A stretch of 64,000 nucleotides of DNA from Verrucomicrobia bacterium Tous-C9LFEB (GTDB lineage: Bacteria > Verrucomicrobiota > Verrucomicrobiia > Methylacidiphilales > UBA1321), in assembly GCA_002304345.1 (NCBI GenBank), contig NEUU01000001.1:434001-498000 (forward strand), written 5' to 3'. Under the pieces are notes generated by a model. It ran no database searches. It saw nothing but the letters and a program-made list of their open reading frames with translations, and was not told the origin of the DNA. Position numbers and translations under genes: made by a program. Of the stretch, positions 9,623-17,583 are shown one piece after another (the stretch's first letter is position 1; every line of letters starts with the position of its first letter).

Positions 9623-10720
9623 ATGCCCTACTTCGCTACCGATCTCGATGCGATTCGCCAGAAGCATGACGTCCCCGGTCTGCAAGCCCTGTTATTCACC
9701 ACCGATGGCGTGGTGGAAACCGCCGTGGCGGGCGTCCGAAAAGCCGGCTATCCGGCGCTCGTCACCGAACACGATCACTGGCATATCGGTTCCAATACGA
9801 AAGCCATGACCGCGCTTCTGGTCGGCTCCTTTGTTGCAGAGGGAAAATTGAATTGGGACAGCCCGGTCTCCTCCTTCTTTCCAGAATGGAAGAAGCGGTT
9901 TCATTCCTACTGCAAGAAACTCACTCTCAGCCAGCTTCTCTCCCATCGCTCCGGACTCATTCGCGATCTACGCGGCGAACAACACCTCACTTACCGCACG
10001 AACTTTCCAAGCGATCCTGCTTGGGAACAGTCGTCCGCCAAGTCTCCGGACCCGCTCATCCAGCAACGCTATGCCGTCGCGGAGTTACTCCTGACCAATC
10101 CACCGGGCCAGAAAAGCCACGACTATTCCTACTCCAATACCAACTACATTCTGGCGGCGGCTGTGCTGGAAAAAATCACCGACACCTCGTGGGAATCTTT
10201 GATCCGGGAGCGCGTCTTCGCTCCGCTTCACATTACCACCGCGGGTTTTGGCGGCAGCGGTACAGCCGGTCAACTCGACCAACCGTGGGGACATAAGGAA
10301 TCGGGCCTTCCGGTTTCCGTCAATGGACCCAAAGCCGATAATCCGCCGGTCATGGGACCGGCAGGAACCGTCCATCTTTCCGCCGAAGATTGGGCTAAAT
10401 TTCTCGTTGATCAATTGCGTGGTGCCAACGGTATGAGGAGTCTTCTCCCGGCCGAAATTTATGCCGCGATGCAATCTCCGCAACCCGACAAAACAGCCGA
10501 GTACGGTTATGGCTGGATCATCACCGAACGAAGCTGGGCGGGAGGAAAGACGCTCACCCATGCCGGAACGAACACGTTGAATTATTCCGTCTGCTGGCTC
10601 GCCCCGATCCGGCAGTTCGGTGTTCTGGCCTGCGCAAATCAAGGGAGCGAGAAAGCGGCCAAGGCCTGCGACGAAGCCGTCGGCCTCCTCATCAAACGGC
10701 ATCTGCCCATCAAAGCGTGA
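9623..10720 (+). CDS. Serine hydrolase, beta-lactamase-related family
   Basis: The 365-residue protein has SNTK as its SxxK motif (Ser57, Lys60), YSN within SYSNTNY, and HAGTN at the position of the third motif. Members include class C beta-lactamases, D-aminopeptidases and esterases. Nothing in the sequence fixes the substrate. No signal peptide is visible, so a cytoplasmic enzyme is likely. GAGG precedes the ATG by 8 bases. The gene starts 30 bases after the ferredoxin oxidoreductase stop on the same strand, so the two may be co-transcribed. It differs from the serine hydrolase at 466-2211 in lacking the DUF3471-like tail. Confidence 0.88.
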   Translation: MPYFATDLDAIRQKHDVPGLQALLFTTDGVVETAVAGVRKAGYPALVTEHDHWHIGSNTKAMTALLVGSFVAEGKLNWDSPVSSFFPEWKKRFHSYCKKLTLSQLLSHRSGLIRDLRGEQHLTYRTNFPSDPAWEQSSAKSPDPLIQQRYAVAELLLTNPPGQKSHDYSYSNTNYILAAAVLEKITDTSWESLIRERVFAPLHITTAGFGGSGTAGQLDQPWGHKESGLPVSVNGPKADNPPVMGPAGTVHLSAEDWAKFLVDQLRGANGMRSLLPAEIYAAMQSPQPDKTAEYGYGWIITERSWAGGKTLTHAGTNTLNYSVCWLAPIRQFGVLACANQGSEKAAKACDEAVGLLIKRHLPIKA

Positions 10721-10730
10721 CTACTCAAGT

Positions 10731-10964
10731 CTACTCGAAATCTTTCGGCGAAAGCGACGTTGCCGCGCGAGCGCCCAGAATCTTCGCCTGCGCGACCACG
10801 CGCGCCGAAGTGGTGTCAAAGCGATAGCCGTGACAATTCGGACAGGTATTAGCCTTCTTGAGCACAATCGATTCGCAGCCCTCGCAGACTTTGTATCCGG
10901 AGGGGCTGGCGATGATTTTTGCGGCGCGTTGGGCCCGCTCTTCCATTTCTGGGGATTCCGACAT
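10731..10964 (-). CDS. Small zinc-ribbon protein (77 aa)
   Basis: The protein has two Cys pairs, CEGC (about residues 27-30) and CPNC (about 41-44), spaced as in a zinc ribbon. An acidic N-terminus precedes them and a short Ala-rich tail ending KDFE follows. This suggests a structural zinc site used in nucleic-acid or protein contacts, but no specific function can be given. It lies 41 bases downstream of nagZ on the same strand and ends 10 bases from the convergent serine hydrolase gene, so it probably shares the nagZ transcript. The longer reading in another frame over the same bases has no such motif. Confidence 0.75.
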   Translation of the reverse strand: MSESPEMEERAQRAAKIIASPSGYKVCEGCESIVLKKANTCPNCHGYRFDTTSARVVAQAKILGARAATSLSPKDFE

Positions 10965-11005
10965 GACGCAAATGAGCTACCTTGCTTTGGCCAACGGTGC
11001 AATCC

Positions 11006-12121
11006 CTAAAATAGCTCCACTGGCGAACGCTTGCCATCATCCGTCGAGCGTTGCGCGGCGGCTTCCCTCCCGAGAGTGTCGATGCGCAGGCGCATGACCT
11101 GATCATCCAGAGCCTTAAATTTGGTCAGCGAAAACTCGTCCGGCGGCACTAATCTTTTCTGCAACGCATGGACCCGCTCGCGCGCAGGATCGGTCACGGC
11201 GGAGGGCAGCTCGGAAAGCACCTTGGCCGCTTCGCGAATCAATTCCGTCCGATGGCAAAGCAGCATCAGATCGTTGCCCGCCTCCAGAGCTCTGCGCACC
11301 GACGTGGCGAAATCGCAATAGTTGATCATGGCGCCCATGTCGAGGTCATCGGTCATGACGCAGCCCTGATACCCCCACTCGTTGCGCAGGAGGTCAGTAA
11401 TGACCCGCTTTGAAAGCGATGCGGGCGGCAGGCTGTCGTCGAGATCCGGATAGACCGCATGCCCCATCATCATCGTGTCGAGTTGCGGCAGCAAGGCCCG
11501 AAACGGCAGCCACTCGGTCTTCTCCAGTTCGGCCCGGGTGCGATTGATTCGCGGTAACTCGTGGTGCGGATCAACCCCCGCTGCGGAATAACCGGGAAAA
11601 TGCTTGCCGCAGCTCAGGACGCCTTCGGCCCGCATGGCGTCATTGAAGGCGCGCACGTTGGGAATCGCTTCCTCCGGGGTGCGGCCATAGGTGCGGTTCT
11701 TCAGCGAATTGTCCGCTTCGTCATCGAAGGAAATATCGAGCACGGGACAGAGGTCCAGATTGAAACCGAAGTGACGCAGGAGCTGGCCCGTGAGTGCCCC
11801 ATGCCGTGCGATCAGGGAGAGATCGCCCTTGTCGCGGAGTTGCTTCGCGCTGGGCGGTTCGGACCCGATTTCCTTGAGACGGGAGACGCGGCCGCCTTCC
11901 TGGTCGATCGTGACAATCGGCTCATGGTGAACCAGAGAACGCAGGTCGTCGATCAGCTTGCGGAGCTGCTCCGGCGACTTGATGTTGCGGCCAAAAAGGA
12001 TGAAACCGCCGGGTTGGCTCTCGCGAATGGAGGCCGCCGTGACCGAATCCAGTTCGGTGCCGGGCACGCCTTGAATGACAAAGATTCCGCCAGAGGAAAG
12101 TTCAGACATGATGCCCGCCAT
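11006..12121 (-). CDS. nagZ: Beta-N-acetylhexosaminidase, GH3 family
   Basis: This 371-residue GH3 enzyme has the NagZ hallmarks. TIDQEGGRVSRL is near residue 95. KHFPGYSAAGVDPHHELP supplies the catalytic His-containing loop. VMTDDLDMGAM carries the Asp nucleophile. NagZ removes GlcNAc from muropeptides during peptidoglycan recycling and is normally cytoplasmic; no signal peptide is seen here. KHFPGY replaces the usual KHFPGHG, but the following DPHH loop is kept. Translation could begin at 12121 (MAGIMSEL) or at the internal ATG at 12109 (MSEL); neither has a clear ribosome site. A zinc-ribbon gene follows. Confidence 0.9.
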   Translation of the reverse strand: MAGIMSELSSGGIFVIQGVPGTELDSVTAASIRESQPGGFILFGRNIKSPEQLRKLIDDLRSLVHHEPIVTIDQEGGRVSRLKEIGSEPPSAKQLRDKGDLSLIARHGALTGQLLRHFGFNLDLCPVLDISFDDEADNSLKNRTYGRTPEEAIPNVRAFNDAMRAEGVLSCGKHFPGYSAAGVDPHHELPRINRTRAELEKTEWLPFRALLPQLDTMMMGHAVYPDLDDSLPPASLSKRVITDLLRNEWGYQGCVMTDDLDMGAMINYCDFATSVRRALEAGNDLMLLCHRTELIREAAKVLSELPSAVTDPARERVHALQKRLVPPDEFSLTKFKALDDQVMRLRIDTLGREAAAQRSTDDGKRSPVELF

Positions 12122-12241
12122 TGTTCATTTCCATGGGCGTCTTGCCAATGGTAAAAATCGACCCACACCGCCTCTCACGCGAGTTTCTCAACAACCTGCT
12201 AGAGCTTTTACAGCGATTGCGGTATTGTCTTCGCAAGATTC

Positions 12242-13636
12242 ATGCGCTCCCTTTCCGCTTATCAACGGCTTTCGTGGCTGCCCGCCGCAGTTGCGCTCTT
12301 GTGCGCCTTGATGAGCCCGCCCCTCGCCCTCGCGGAGGAGAAGCCGGAGCAACTCCGCAGCGACAACGGCCAGATCATCGTCGAATCGCCCGATGTGCAA
12401 TTGACCTCGGCCGTGCTCGCCACCGCCACGGATACGCGCAAGCGACTGGCCCCCCTCCTCGGACTCCCTCCCACCGGGACGAGTTATTTCTACGTCCGGG
12501 TCCTTCCCGCAGAACCCGGCAAGGAATGGCCCCAACCCTATCTCGCCGCCATGCTTCGCGGCGATCAGCTCGATTTCTCCATCGTGCTGAGGGTGCCCGG
12601 CCCTCGTGTCACCGAGGAGTTCGCGCGTTGCGTCACGCTGGCCTGTCTCTACGAGAAAATCATTTCCAATAACACCTCCTTTCGCGAAGGTGACAGCCTC
12701 CCCGCGCTTCCGCTCTGGTTGAGCGAGGGAATGCTTCAGGTTTTGCTCGCGGGAGAAAATCGGGATTGGGAACGCGTCGTCAGTCGCGCGAAGAAAAATC
12801 ACAAGGCCCCCACCTTGGAAACCGTTCTCCACTGGAATGAGCTCAGCGCGGATTCCATCGAGCGAATGTGGCAACAAGCGTTCAGCTACTATCTCGTCTC
12901 TTCTCTGACCCGCTCCGGTTCTCCGCGAGAAGCCTTTCAACAGTGGTTGCTGACCGCCGATTCTGACCCAACGAAAGCCTACACCATGCCCCCCTCGCTG
13001 ATGGGGGATGAGTTCGCGTGGCGTGCGCAACTCGAGCGCTCCATCGACCGCAGTCGCGATCTCATCTACAGCTGGGAAGTCTCCGCCGATGAACTGGACA
13101 AGGCGATGAGCATCACCCTGCCCGCCTCCGGCAAGAAGGAGGAGATCACCACCACGATCGACGCGCTTAAGTCGTACAAGGGGCATCCAGAGCTCGTGGA
13201 AACGGTGAAGGACAAAGTCACCCAACTGACCGAACTGCAGGCCCGTTCGAATATCTTCTGGCAACCCACCCTTGGCTATTACAACGCCGCTCTCATGTCG
13301 CTGATCAACATGCGCCCGCCGCCCAAAACGACCAGCCAAGCCCGCTCTCGCGGGACAAAAGATTTTGGCGTCGACACCATTCCGGCCAAGGCGGATTACA
13401 CGGATCTGATCACCTTGGCCCACCAAGCCCGCGCCAGCAACGAGAAACAGCACGAATTGCTCAGTGATTATCTCAACTGGGTGGTCGTCACCAAAGCCGC
13501 CGGCGAACAAGGCTCCACCTTTGCATCGTATTACGAACTCCACCGGAAGCTCGAAGACTTCCGTCCCGGTCCCAAGAACACGCTCGGACACAACGTGCTC
13601 AAAATCGAGCGCGCGTCCTCCGCTACAACAAGATGA
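12242..13636 (+). CDS. Exported protein, peptidase MA-like without the HExxH motif
   Basis: This 464-residue protein begins with a signal peptide (MRSLSAYQRLSWLPAAVA..., probable cut after LALA). LPLWLSEGMLQ near residue 155 resembles the LPxWLxEG(L/M)A motif of gluzincin-like peptidase MA domains. About 30 residues earlier, where those enzymes have HExxH, the sequence reads TEEFARCVTLAC, so the zinc-binding histidines are absent. It is therefore probably a non-catalytic relative that acts in the periplasm or at the envelope. The last half is helical with no recognised domain. Its last 14 bases overlap the end of the convergent phosphoesterase gene. The family assignment is inference from these motifs. 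Confidence 0.75.
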   Translation: MRSLSAYQRLSWLPAAVALLCALMSPPLALAEEKPEQLRSDNGQIIVESPDVQLTSAVLATATDTRKRLAPLLGLPPTGTSYFYVRVLPAEPGKEWPQPYLAAMLRGDQLDFSIVLRVPGPRVTEEFARCVTLACLYEKIISNNTSFREGDSLPALPLWLSEGMLQVLLAGENRDWERVVSRAKKNHKAPTLETVLHWNELSADSIERMWQQAFSYYLVSSLTRSGSPREAFQQWLLTADSDPTKAYTMPPSLMGDEFAWRAQLERSIDRSRDLIYSWEVSADELDKAMSITLPASGKKEEITTTIDALKSYKGHPELVETVKDKVTQLTELQARSNIFWQPTLGYYNAALMSLINMRPPPKTTSQARSRGTKDFGVDTIPAKADYTDLITLAHQARASNEKQHELLSDYLNWVVVTKAAGEQGSTFASYYELHRKLEDFRPGPKNTLGHNVLKIERASSATTR

Positions 13637-14081
13637 TCTCGGCCTGAAACGGCTGTCCCGCCGTGGATGTGAGCATCCCCACGCTGGCCGGGGCTCCCTT
13701 GTTCGCCTTGCCCGCCGAGCCCGGATTAAAAAAATGAACCGCGCCCTCCATCACGTTGCACTGCCGGTGCGTGTGACCAAACAGCAGCCAGTTCGTTCCC
13801 GGCGGAATGCGCGCGGGTTGGATGTGCACCAGATGAAAACTTTCCCCGCACCGCTCCAGCTGCCGAGTGTACGGATAGTTGAGCGTGAAGTCGTTGTTGC
13901 CGAGCACCACTTCCAATTTTGGAGAGATCGCGCGCAGCTCATCCAGAATCGATTCCTTGCAGATATCGCCAAGGTGCCAGATCTCGTTCACGCCCTTGAA
14001 ATGATCGGCAATGGACGGCTCCCAACGGTTGTGTGTGTCCGCAATAACGCCAATGCGGTAGGACTCCAAATTCTTCTCCAT
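13623..14081 (-). CDS. Metallophosphoesterase, YfcE/MJ0936 family
   Basis: The 152-residue protein shows every metal-binding motif of the small calcineurin-like phosphodiesterases in order: GVIADTHNR, HLGDIC, VLGNND, HIQ and FGHTHR. The length is typical (150-185). Such enzymes hydrolyse phosphodiesters with two metal ions, and physiological substrates are mostly unknown. It overlaps the 3' end of the preceding plus-strand gene by 14 bases. Its start is 17 bases from the start of the divergent small basic peptide gene. Confidence 0.92.
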   Translation of the reverse strand: MEKNLESYRIGVIADTHNRWEPSIADHFKGVNEIWHLGDICKESILDELRAISPKLEVVLGNNDFTLNYPYTRQLERCGESFHLVHIQPARIPPGTNWLLFGHTHRQCNVMEGAVHFFNPGSAGKANKGAPASVGMLTSTAGQPFQAEIILL

Positions 14082-14098
14082 AACGTTACAAGCTTGAC

Positions 14099-14224
14099 AT
14101 GGGTCGCCAATCTCGCAACAAAAACAGTATGGGTAAACAATACAACCGTGTCCAAAAACGTCGTCGTCGTGAATCGTATCTCAAGCGCAAGAAGGAAACC
14201 AAGAAGACTGTCGCCAAGGTTTAA
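14099..14224 (+). CDS. Small, very basic peptide (41 aa)
   Basis: This short frame starts with ATG at 14099 and ends with TAA at 14224. It encodes 41 residues, of which about 18 are Lys or Arg, including the core QKRRRRESYLKRKKE. A second ATG at 14129 would give a 31-residue form beginning MGKQYNRVQK. The composition suggests binding to RNA or the ribosome, as in small ribosomal accessory peptides. I recall similar short peptides in other Verrucomicrobiota genomes but cannot confirm it here. It lies 26 bases upstream of the NYN ribonuclease gene on the same strand, so the two may form an RNA-related unit. Confidence 0.65.
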   Translation: MGRQSRNKNSMGKQYNRVQKRRRRESYLKRKKETKKTVAKV

Positions 14225-14250
14225 CCTTTTTTCTCGATGGAATCGATGCC

Positions 14251-14706
14251 ATGCCCGCGCCACGCCATTATCTGCTGGTCGATGGGCATAGCGTCATTTA
14301 CGCCTGGCCGGAGTTGAGACAACTTCATCAAACCAGACCGGCCCAGGCGCGACTTCAACTGGTCTCCCTCCTGCAACAACTGCAGGATAGTTCCGACTGG
14401 CGCGTCACGGTGGTCTTCGATGGAAGATTCGGCACCACGCCCGTTCGTCGGCAGGGGGACCTCGTTGAAGCCTACTCCACCGCCGACGAAACCGCAGATA
14501 GCATTATTGAACGGCTCACCAGCAGTTCCGGCAAAGCTGAACAAATTCTCGTTATTACTGCTGATACCGCCGAACGCCACACCGTGGAATCATTTGGAGC
14601 GGAGTGCGCCTCGCCAGAATGGCTCGAATGCGAATTGGAATCGCAAAGCCTTTCACTGCAACAATCCCTGCAGCAGGTCCATCGCCAAGCGAAGTGGTCG
14701 CAATAA
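14251..14706 (+). CDS. NYN domain ribonuclease, YacP/Rae1-like
   Basis: The 151-residue protein matches the YacP-type NYN (PIN-like) fold. The N-terminal LLVDGHSVIYAWPEL supplies the first acidic residue of the metal site. VTVVFDGR follows, then ADETADSIIERL and ILVITADTAERHTVESFGA with further Asp/Glu residues. Rae1, the characterised Bacillus member, is a ribosome-associated endoribonuclease that cleaves mRNA in the A site. A similar RNA-processing role is plausible but inferred. A gene for a 41-residue basic peptide lies just upstream. Confidence 0.88.
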   Translation: MPAPRHYLLVDGHSVIYAWPELRQLHQTRPAQARLQLVSLLQQLQDSSDWRVTVVFDGRFGTTPVRRQGDLVEAYSTADETADSIIERLTSSSGKAEQILVITADTAERHTVESFGAECASPEWLECELESQSLSLQQSLQQVHRQAKWSQ

Positions 14707-14772
14707 ATTATTTTAATAGCATCCGCTACTTTCGTTTTACTTTTTTAATTAAGCTTATTATTATAAAGATGA

Positions 14773-14800
14773 TTGACAGGTGATTTAGAATTAATCTAAC
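14773..14800 (+). promoter_or_regulatory. Probable sigma70-type promoter
   Basis: A consensus TTGACA (14773-14778) is followed after 16 bases by TCTAAC (4 of 6 consensus bases) within a markedly AT-rich 137-base gap. It lies about 45 bases upstream of the coiled-coil gene, whose GGAG ribosome site (14834-14837) is well placed before the ATG at 14844. Confidence 0.55.
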
Positions 14801-14843
14801 TTCGCTAAGTCGTTATAAATCAAGATAAATACTGGAGTTTCTA

Positions 14844-15605
14844 ATGTCTGGTGCTTTAAAAGCATTACTCGGAATCGCAGCGGCAGGAGCAATTGTTTCA
14901 GCCGCATTCGCTTTCCTAATTGTTGGTAAAAAGAATGATATCGCGGCAGAACGCGATACCGTTAAGAACAAGCTTCAAACCAAGGAGACTCAACTTAAAA
15001 AGTTTGAGACTGATTTGAAGGCCAAGGAATCGGCTCTCACTGAAAAGGAGTCGCAGCTTAGCGCGGCGACCACCAAGGCTGAGACCCTGCAATCAAGCCT
15101 CGCCTCAGCCGAGAAGAAAGCCTCGGACCTTGATTCGAGCGTGAAAGACGCGAAGGCCAAGGTAGTCGATGCGGAAGCGAAAGTACAAAAGATCAATGCC
15201 GCTCTCGGCGGTGAAGATCCGGCAACAATCAAAGCCCGCGCCCTTAAAGCTCAGGAAGAGCTGAATGCCGTACGCTCCGAACAACGCATTTTGCAGGATC
15301 AATTACAGTCGGCCAATGCCGAAGTGCAACGTGTCACTCTGCAACTGCGCAACGTCGGCACGGGCGTCCTGCCCCCTGGTATCACAGGCAAAATCGAAAC
15401 GGTTAACAAGACGTGGAATTTTGTCGTCCTGAATGTGGGAGACAAAGACAACGTTGTCCGCAATGGCGTTCTCATTGTGTACCGTGGCAATGAATACATC
15501 GGCAAGGTCAAGGTGGTCTCCACCGAAGCTCACACCGCAGTCGCTGATATTTTGCCGGAATGGTCAAAAGGGGATATTCAAGCTGGTGACGATGTGCTAA
15601 ACTGA
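14844..15605 (+). CDS. Membrane-anchored coiled-coil protein with a small C-terminal beta domain
   Basis: This 253-residue protein has one transmembrane segment at about residues 7-27, with the bulk of the protein outside the cytoplasm. A long heptad-like coiled coil rich in Lys, Glu and Ala runs from about 30 to 165. The C-terminal 80 residues (GITGKIETVNKTWNFVVL...GKVKVVSTEAHTAVADI) resemble the beta-barrel half of MreC-like proteins, where NxxxxFVVLNVG and a V-G-x-V pattern recur. A role as an envelope spacer or scaffold is plausible but unproven. A lipoprotein gene follows 8 bases downstream, and the two probably form one transcript from the promoter at 14773. Confidence 0.8.
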   Translation: MSGALKALLGIAAAGAIVSAAFAFLIVGKKNDIAAERDTVKNKLQTKETQLKKFETDLKAKESALTEKESQLSAATTKAETLQSSLASAEKKASDLDSSVKDAKAKVVDAEAKVQKINAALGGEDPATIKARALKAQEELNAVRSEQRILQDQLQSANAEVQRVTLQLRNVGTGVLPPGITGKIETVNKTWNFVVLNVGDKDNVVRNGVLIVYRGNEYIGKVKVVSTEAHTAVADILPEWSKGDIQAGDDVLN

Positions 15606-15613
15606 TCGTCGTT

Positions 15614-15787
15614 ATGCGTTTTCTATTCTTATTGTCCTTGATTGCTGTTTTGATTTCGGGCTGTGCGTCTTCGGAAAAGCAGGCCGATGGCACGGCGTCT
15701 GATGCGCGTCCCGTCTCCACGATTCCGTGGAATCGCCCCCAAAGTTGGGAAGGCGGCGGGGCTCTCGGCGGCGCGATGGGAAAATAG
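15614..15787 (+). CDS. Small lipoprotein (57 aa)
   Basis: The frame runs from ATG at 15614 to TAG at 15787. The first 16 residues are a hydrophobic signal sequence ending in the lipobox LISGC (lipidated Cys17). About 20 polar residues follow, then a Trp/Gly-rich tail containing IPWNRPQSWEGGG and ending GGAMGK. The lipobox supports outer- or inner-membrane anchoring. The tail looks like a conserved short motif, possibly a partner-binding segment. It follows the coiled-coil membrane protein gene by 8 bases and precedes a bidirectional hairpin. Confidence 0.8.
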   Translation: MRFLFLLSLIAVLISGCASSEKQADGTASDARPVSTIPWNRPQSWEGGGALGGAMGK

Positions 15788-15804
15788 AGTTAGCCTCTTC
15801 TGCA

Positions 15805-15830
15805 GGACGCTTTGCCAGTGCGAAGCGTCC
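15805..15830 (+). terminator. Bidirectional terminator-like hairpin
   Basis: GGACGCTTTGC (15805-15815) and GCGAAGCGTCC (15820-15830) form an 11-pair stem with one G-U pair and a 4-base loop. It sits exactly between two convergent genes, the lipoprotein gene (+) and trmL (-). The following T-run on the plus strand is short. Confidence 0.6.
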
Positions 15831-15843
15831 GTTTCCAAAATCT

Positions 15844-16317
15844 TCAGGCTATCCGGCTTGAATTAAGCTGCCGTAATCCCTCGTAAACCGTGGCTGCGAC
15901 GGCCGTTGCCAAATTCAAACTCCGCGACTGCGGGTTTGCAATCGGCAGAGTCAGGCAATGCGCTTCATTCGCAGCGAGTAACGGCTCTGGCAATCCCTTC
16001 GTTTCGCGTCCGAAAACAAGGAAATCCCCTTCTCGAAAAGTGGCCTCCCAGAGAGTGCGCGTCGTTTTGGTCGTGAGATACCAAAAGCGTCCTTCAGGAT
16101 ATTCTGCACGCAAGGCCTCGAATGACGGCCACGCTCGCCACACGCATTGTTGCCAGTAATCCATCCCCGCGCGTTTCAACGTCCGATCACTCAGCTCAAA
16201 TCCTAACGGCTCGATCAGATGCAGCTCGCAACGAGTCGCCGCACAGAGGCGCGCAATTGTTCCAGTATTGGGCGGAATTTCGGGCTCCACCAACACCACT
16301 CGCAGCGGCGCCTTCAT
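15844..16317 (-). CDS. trmL: tRNA (cytidine/uridine-34-2'-O)-methyltransferase TrmL
   Basis: The 157-residue SPOUT methyltransferase has EPEIPPNTGTIARLCAAT at the N-terminus, the SAM-binding segments FGRETKGLPEPLL and LPIANPQSRSLNLATA, and a terminal VYEGLRQ. TrmL methylates the wobble ribose of tRNA-Leu isoacceptors; SAM binds in a trefoil knot. The start chosen (MKAPLRVVLV) makes a 4-base ATGA overlap with the truA stop codon, which suggests translational coupling. A longer reading to 16398 would run into truA and adds residues with no family match. It is the last gene of a six-gene minus-strand operon. Confidence 0.95.
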   Translation of the reverse strand: MKAPLRVVLVEPEIPPNTGTIARLCAATRCELHLIEPLGFELSDRTLKRAGMDYWQQCVWRAWPSFEALRAEYPEGRFWYLTTKTTRTLWEATFREGDFLVFGRETKGLPEPLLAANEAHCLTLPIANPQSRSLNLATAVAATVYEGLRQLNSSRIA

Positions 16318-17117
16318 GAGCCCATTTTCGGATAGTAAACTTTGGCCAGATACAAGCCGCAGGCGGGAGCGGAGGCCGGTGCGGCACTCCGACTGCAAGC
16401 GTCGCGCGCTTCCTTGAATTGCTGCACTGTGATTTTCCCCTGCCCCACTTTGACCAATCCGCCAACAATGTTGCGGACCATGCGATAGAGAAATCCATCG
16501 GCGGTGATTGCGACATGAATCATGGAATCTCGCTTGGTCAGGGTCAGCTTCTTGACGGTGCGCACCGTGGTTTCGCGTTCGTAGCCGGGATTACTGGTGA
16601 ACGAGGCGAAGTCGTGTTTTCCGACGAGCAACTTGGCCGCGCGACGCATGGCCGCCAGATCGAGCGGTCGTGGCAGATGCCAGCAACGGTCAATGAGAAA
16701 GGCGCTCCCCACCGGCTCATTCAAAATGTGGTAATGATACGTTTTTCCCTGTGCATCGAAACGCGCGTGAAATTCAGGCGGCACCAATCGCGCACGTCGA
16801 ATTCGTATCGTGAACGGCAGATTGGCATTCATCGCGCGCGTGAGCACCGCCGCATTGTGCAGTCGCGGAGCTTGGAAAGAAACGGGCTGTCCCAACGCAT
16901 GGACGCCCGTATCGGTTCGCCCGGAAGCCTGCGCGCTGATGGGGCGTTTCCACAGTTTTGCCAAAACCTTCTCAATGGTTTCCTGCACGGTCACCTTGCC
17001 CGGCTGTTGCTGCCAGCCGCTGTAAGGCGTGCCGAGATATTCAACGATCAGGAGATGCCCCTGCAGTCCCTCGAACGATTTGGTATGACCTGGTTTGCCC
17101 CGGGAAGACTTGCTCAT
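16314..17117 (-). CDS. truA: tRNA pseudouridine synthase A
   Basis: This 267-residue enzyme converts U38-40 of the tRNA anticodon arm to pseudouridine. The catalytic motif GRTDTGVHA contains the conserved Asp. VEYLGTPYSGWQQQP and YHYHI are other TruA landmarks. The start at 17117 (MSKSSRGKPG) lies 4 bases after the ruvX stop. The open frame extends 46 codons further upstream but overlaps ruvX and lacks family similarity. The 3' end overlaps trmL by 4 bases. Confidence 0.95.
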   Translation of the reverse strand: MSKSSRGKPGHTKSFEGLQGHLLIVEYLGTPYSGWQQQPGKVTVQETIEKVLAKLWKRPISAQASGRTDTGVHALGQPVSFQAPRLHNAAVLTRAMNANLPFTIRIRRARLVPPEFHARFDAQGKTYHYHILNEPVGSAFLIDRCWHLPRPLDLAAMRRAAKLLVGKHDFASFTSNPGYERETTVRTVKKLTLTKRDSMIHVAITADGFLYRMVRNIVGGLVKVGQGKITVQQFKEARDACSRSAAPASAPACGLYLAKVYYPKMGS

Positions 17118-17121
17118 GCGA

Positions 17122-17577
17122 TCACTCCGCAGGATCGGATTCTTCGGGAAGTCCGGGGAGATCGAGCGGCATGGAATCCAGATACGACTGCAGCAAAACC
17201 GCCGCACTGACACTGTCCACGAGCTCGCGTTGCTGCCGTGTGTTGCGACCGGCATCGTGCAATTGGCGGCTCGCCTGCACGGTGGTCAGCCGTTCATCGA
17301 GCGGCTTGATCGGCACGGTGACTCCCGCTGCCTTGAGTTTTTCCACGAAATCCCGGACCAATTGCGCGGAGGGGCCATACGAACCGTCCATATTACGCGG
17401 CAAACCAATCACGATGAGCGTGATGTTCTCACGTTTGATCCAGTCATTGATGATCCCTTTGATCTTCGGGAAAGCCTGATTCGGAATGTAGGGCTGGGGC
17501 GACGCAAGCGTACGCGTCGCATCGCTCAGGGCGACACCGATGCGCTTGGTACCGTAATCGAGAGCGAGAATTTTCAT
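17122..17577 (-). CDS. ruvX: Putative pre-16S rRNA nuclease RuvX/YqgF
   Basis: The 151-residue protein has the RNase H-like core of YqgF. LALDYGTKRIGVALSD opens with the first catalytic Asp, IVIGLPRNMDGSYG follows, then PLDERLTT, and a late Asp in ELVDSVSAA. YqgF proteins trim the 5' end of pre-16S rRNA and have been linked to Holliday-junction resolution. It sits 6 bases after trpA and 4 bases before truA. Confidence 0.95.
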   Translation of the reverse strand: MKILALDYGTKRIGVALSDATRTLASPQPYIPNQAFPKIKGIINDWIKRENITLIVIGLPRNMDGSYGPSAQLVRDFVEKLKAAGVTVPIKPLDERLTTVQASRQLHDAGRNTRQQRELVDSVSAAVLLQSYLDSMPLDLPGLPEESDPAE

Positions 17578-17583
17578 AACAAT

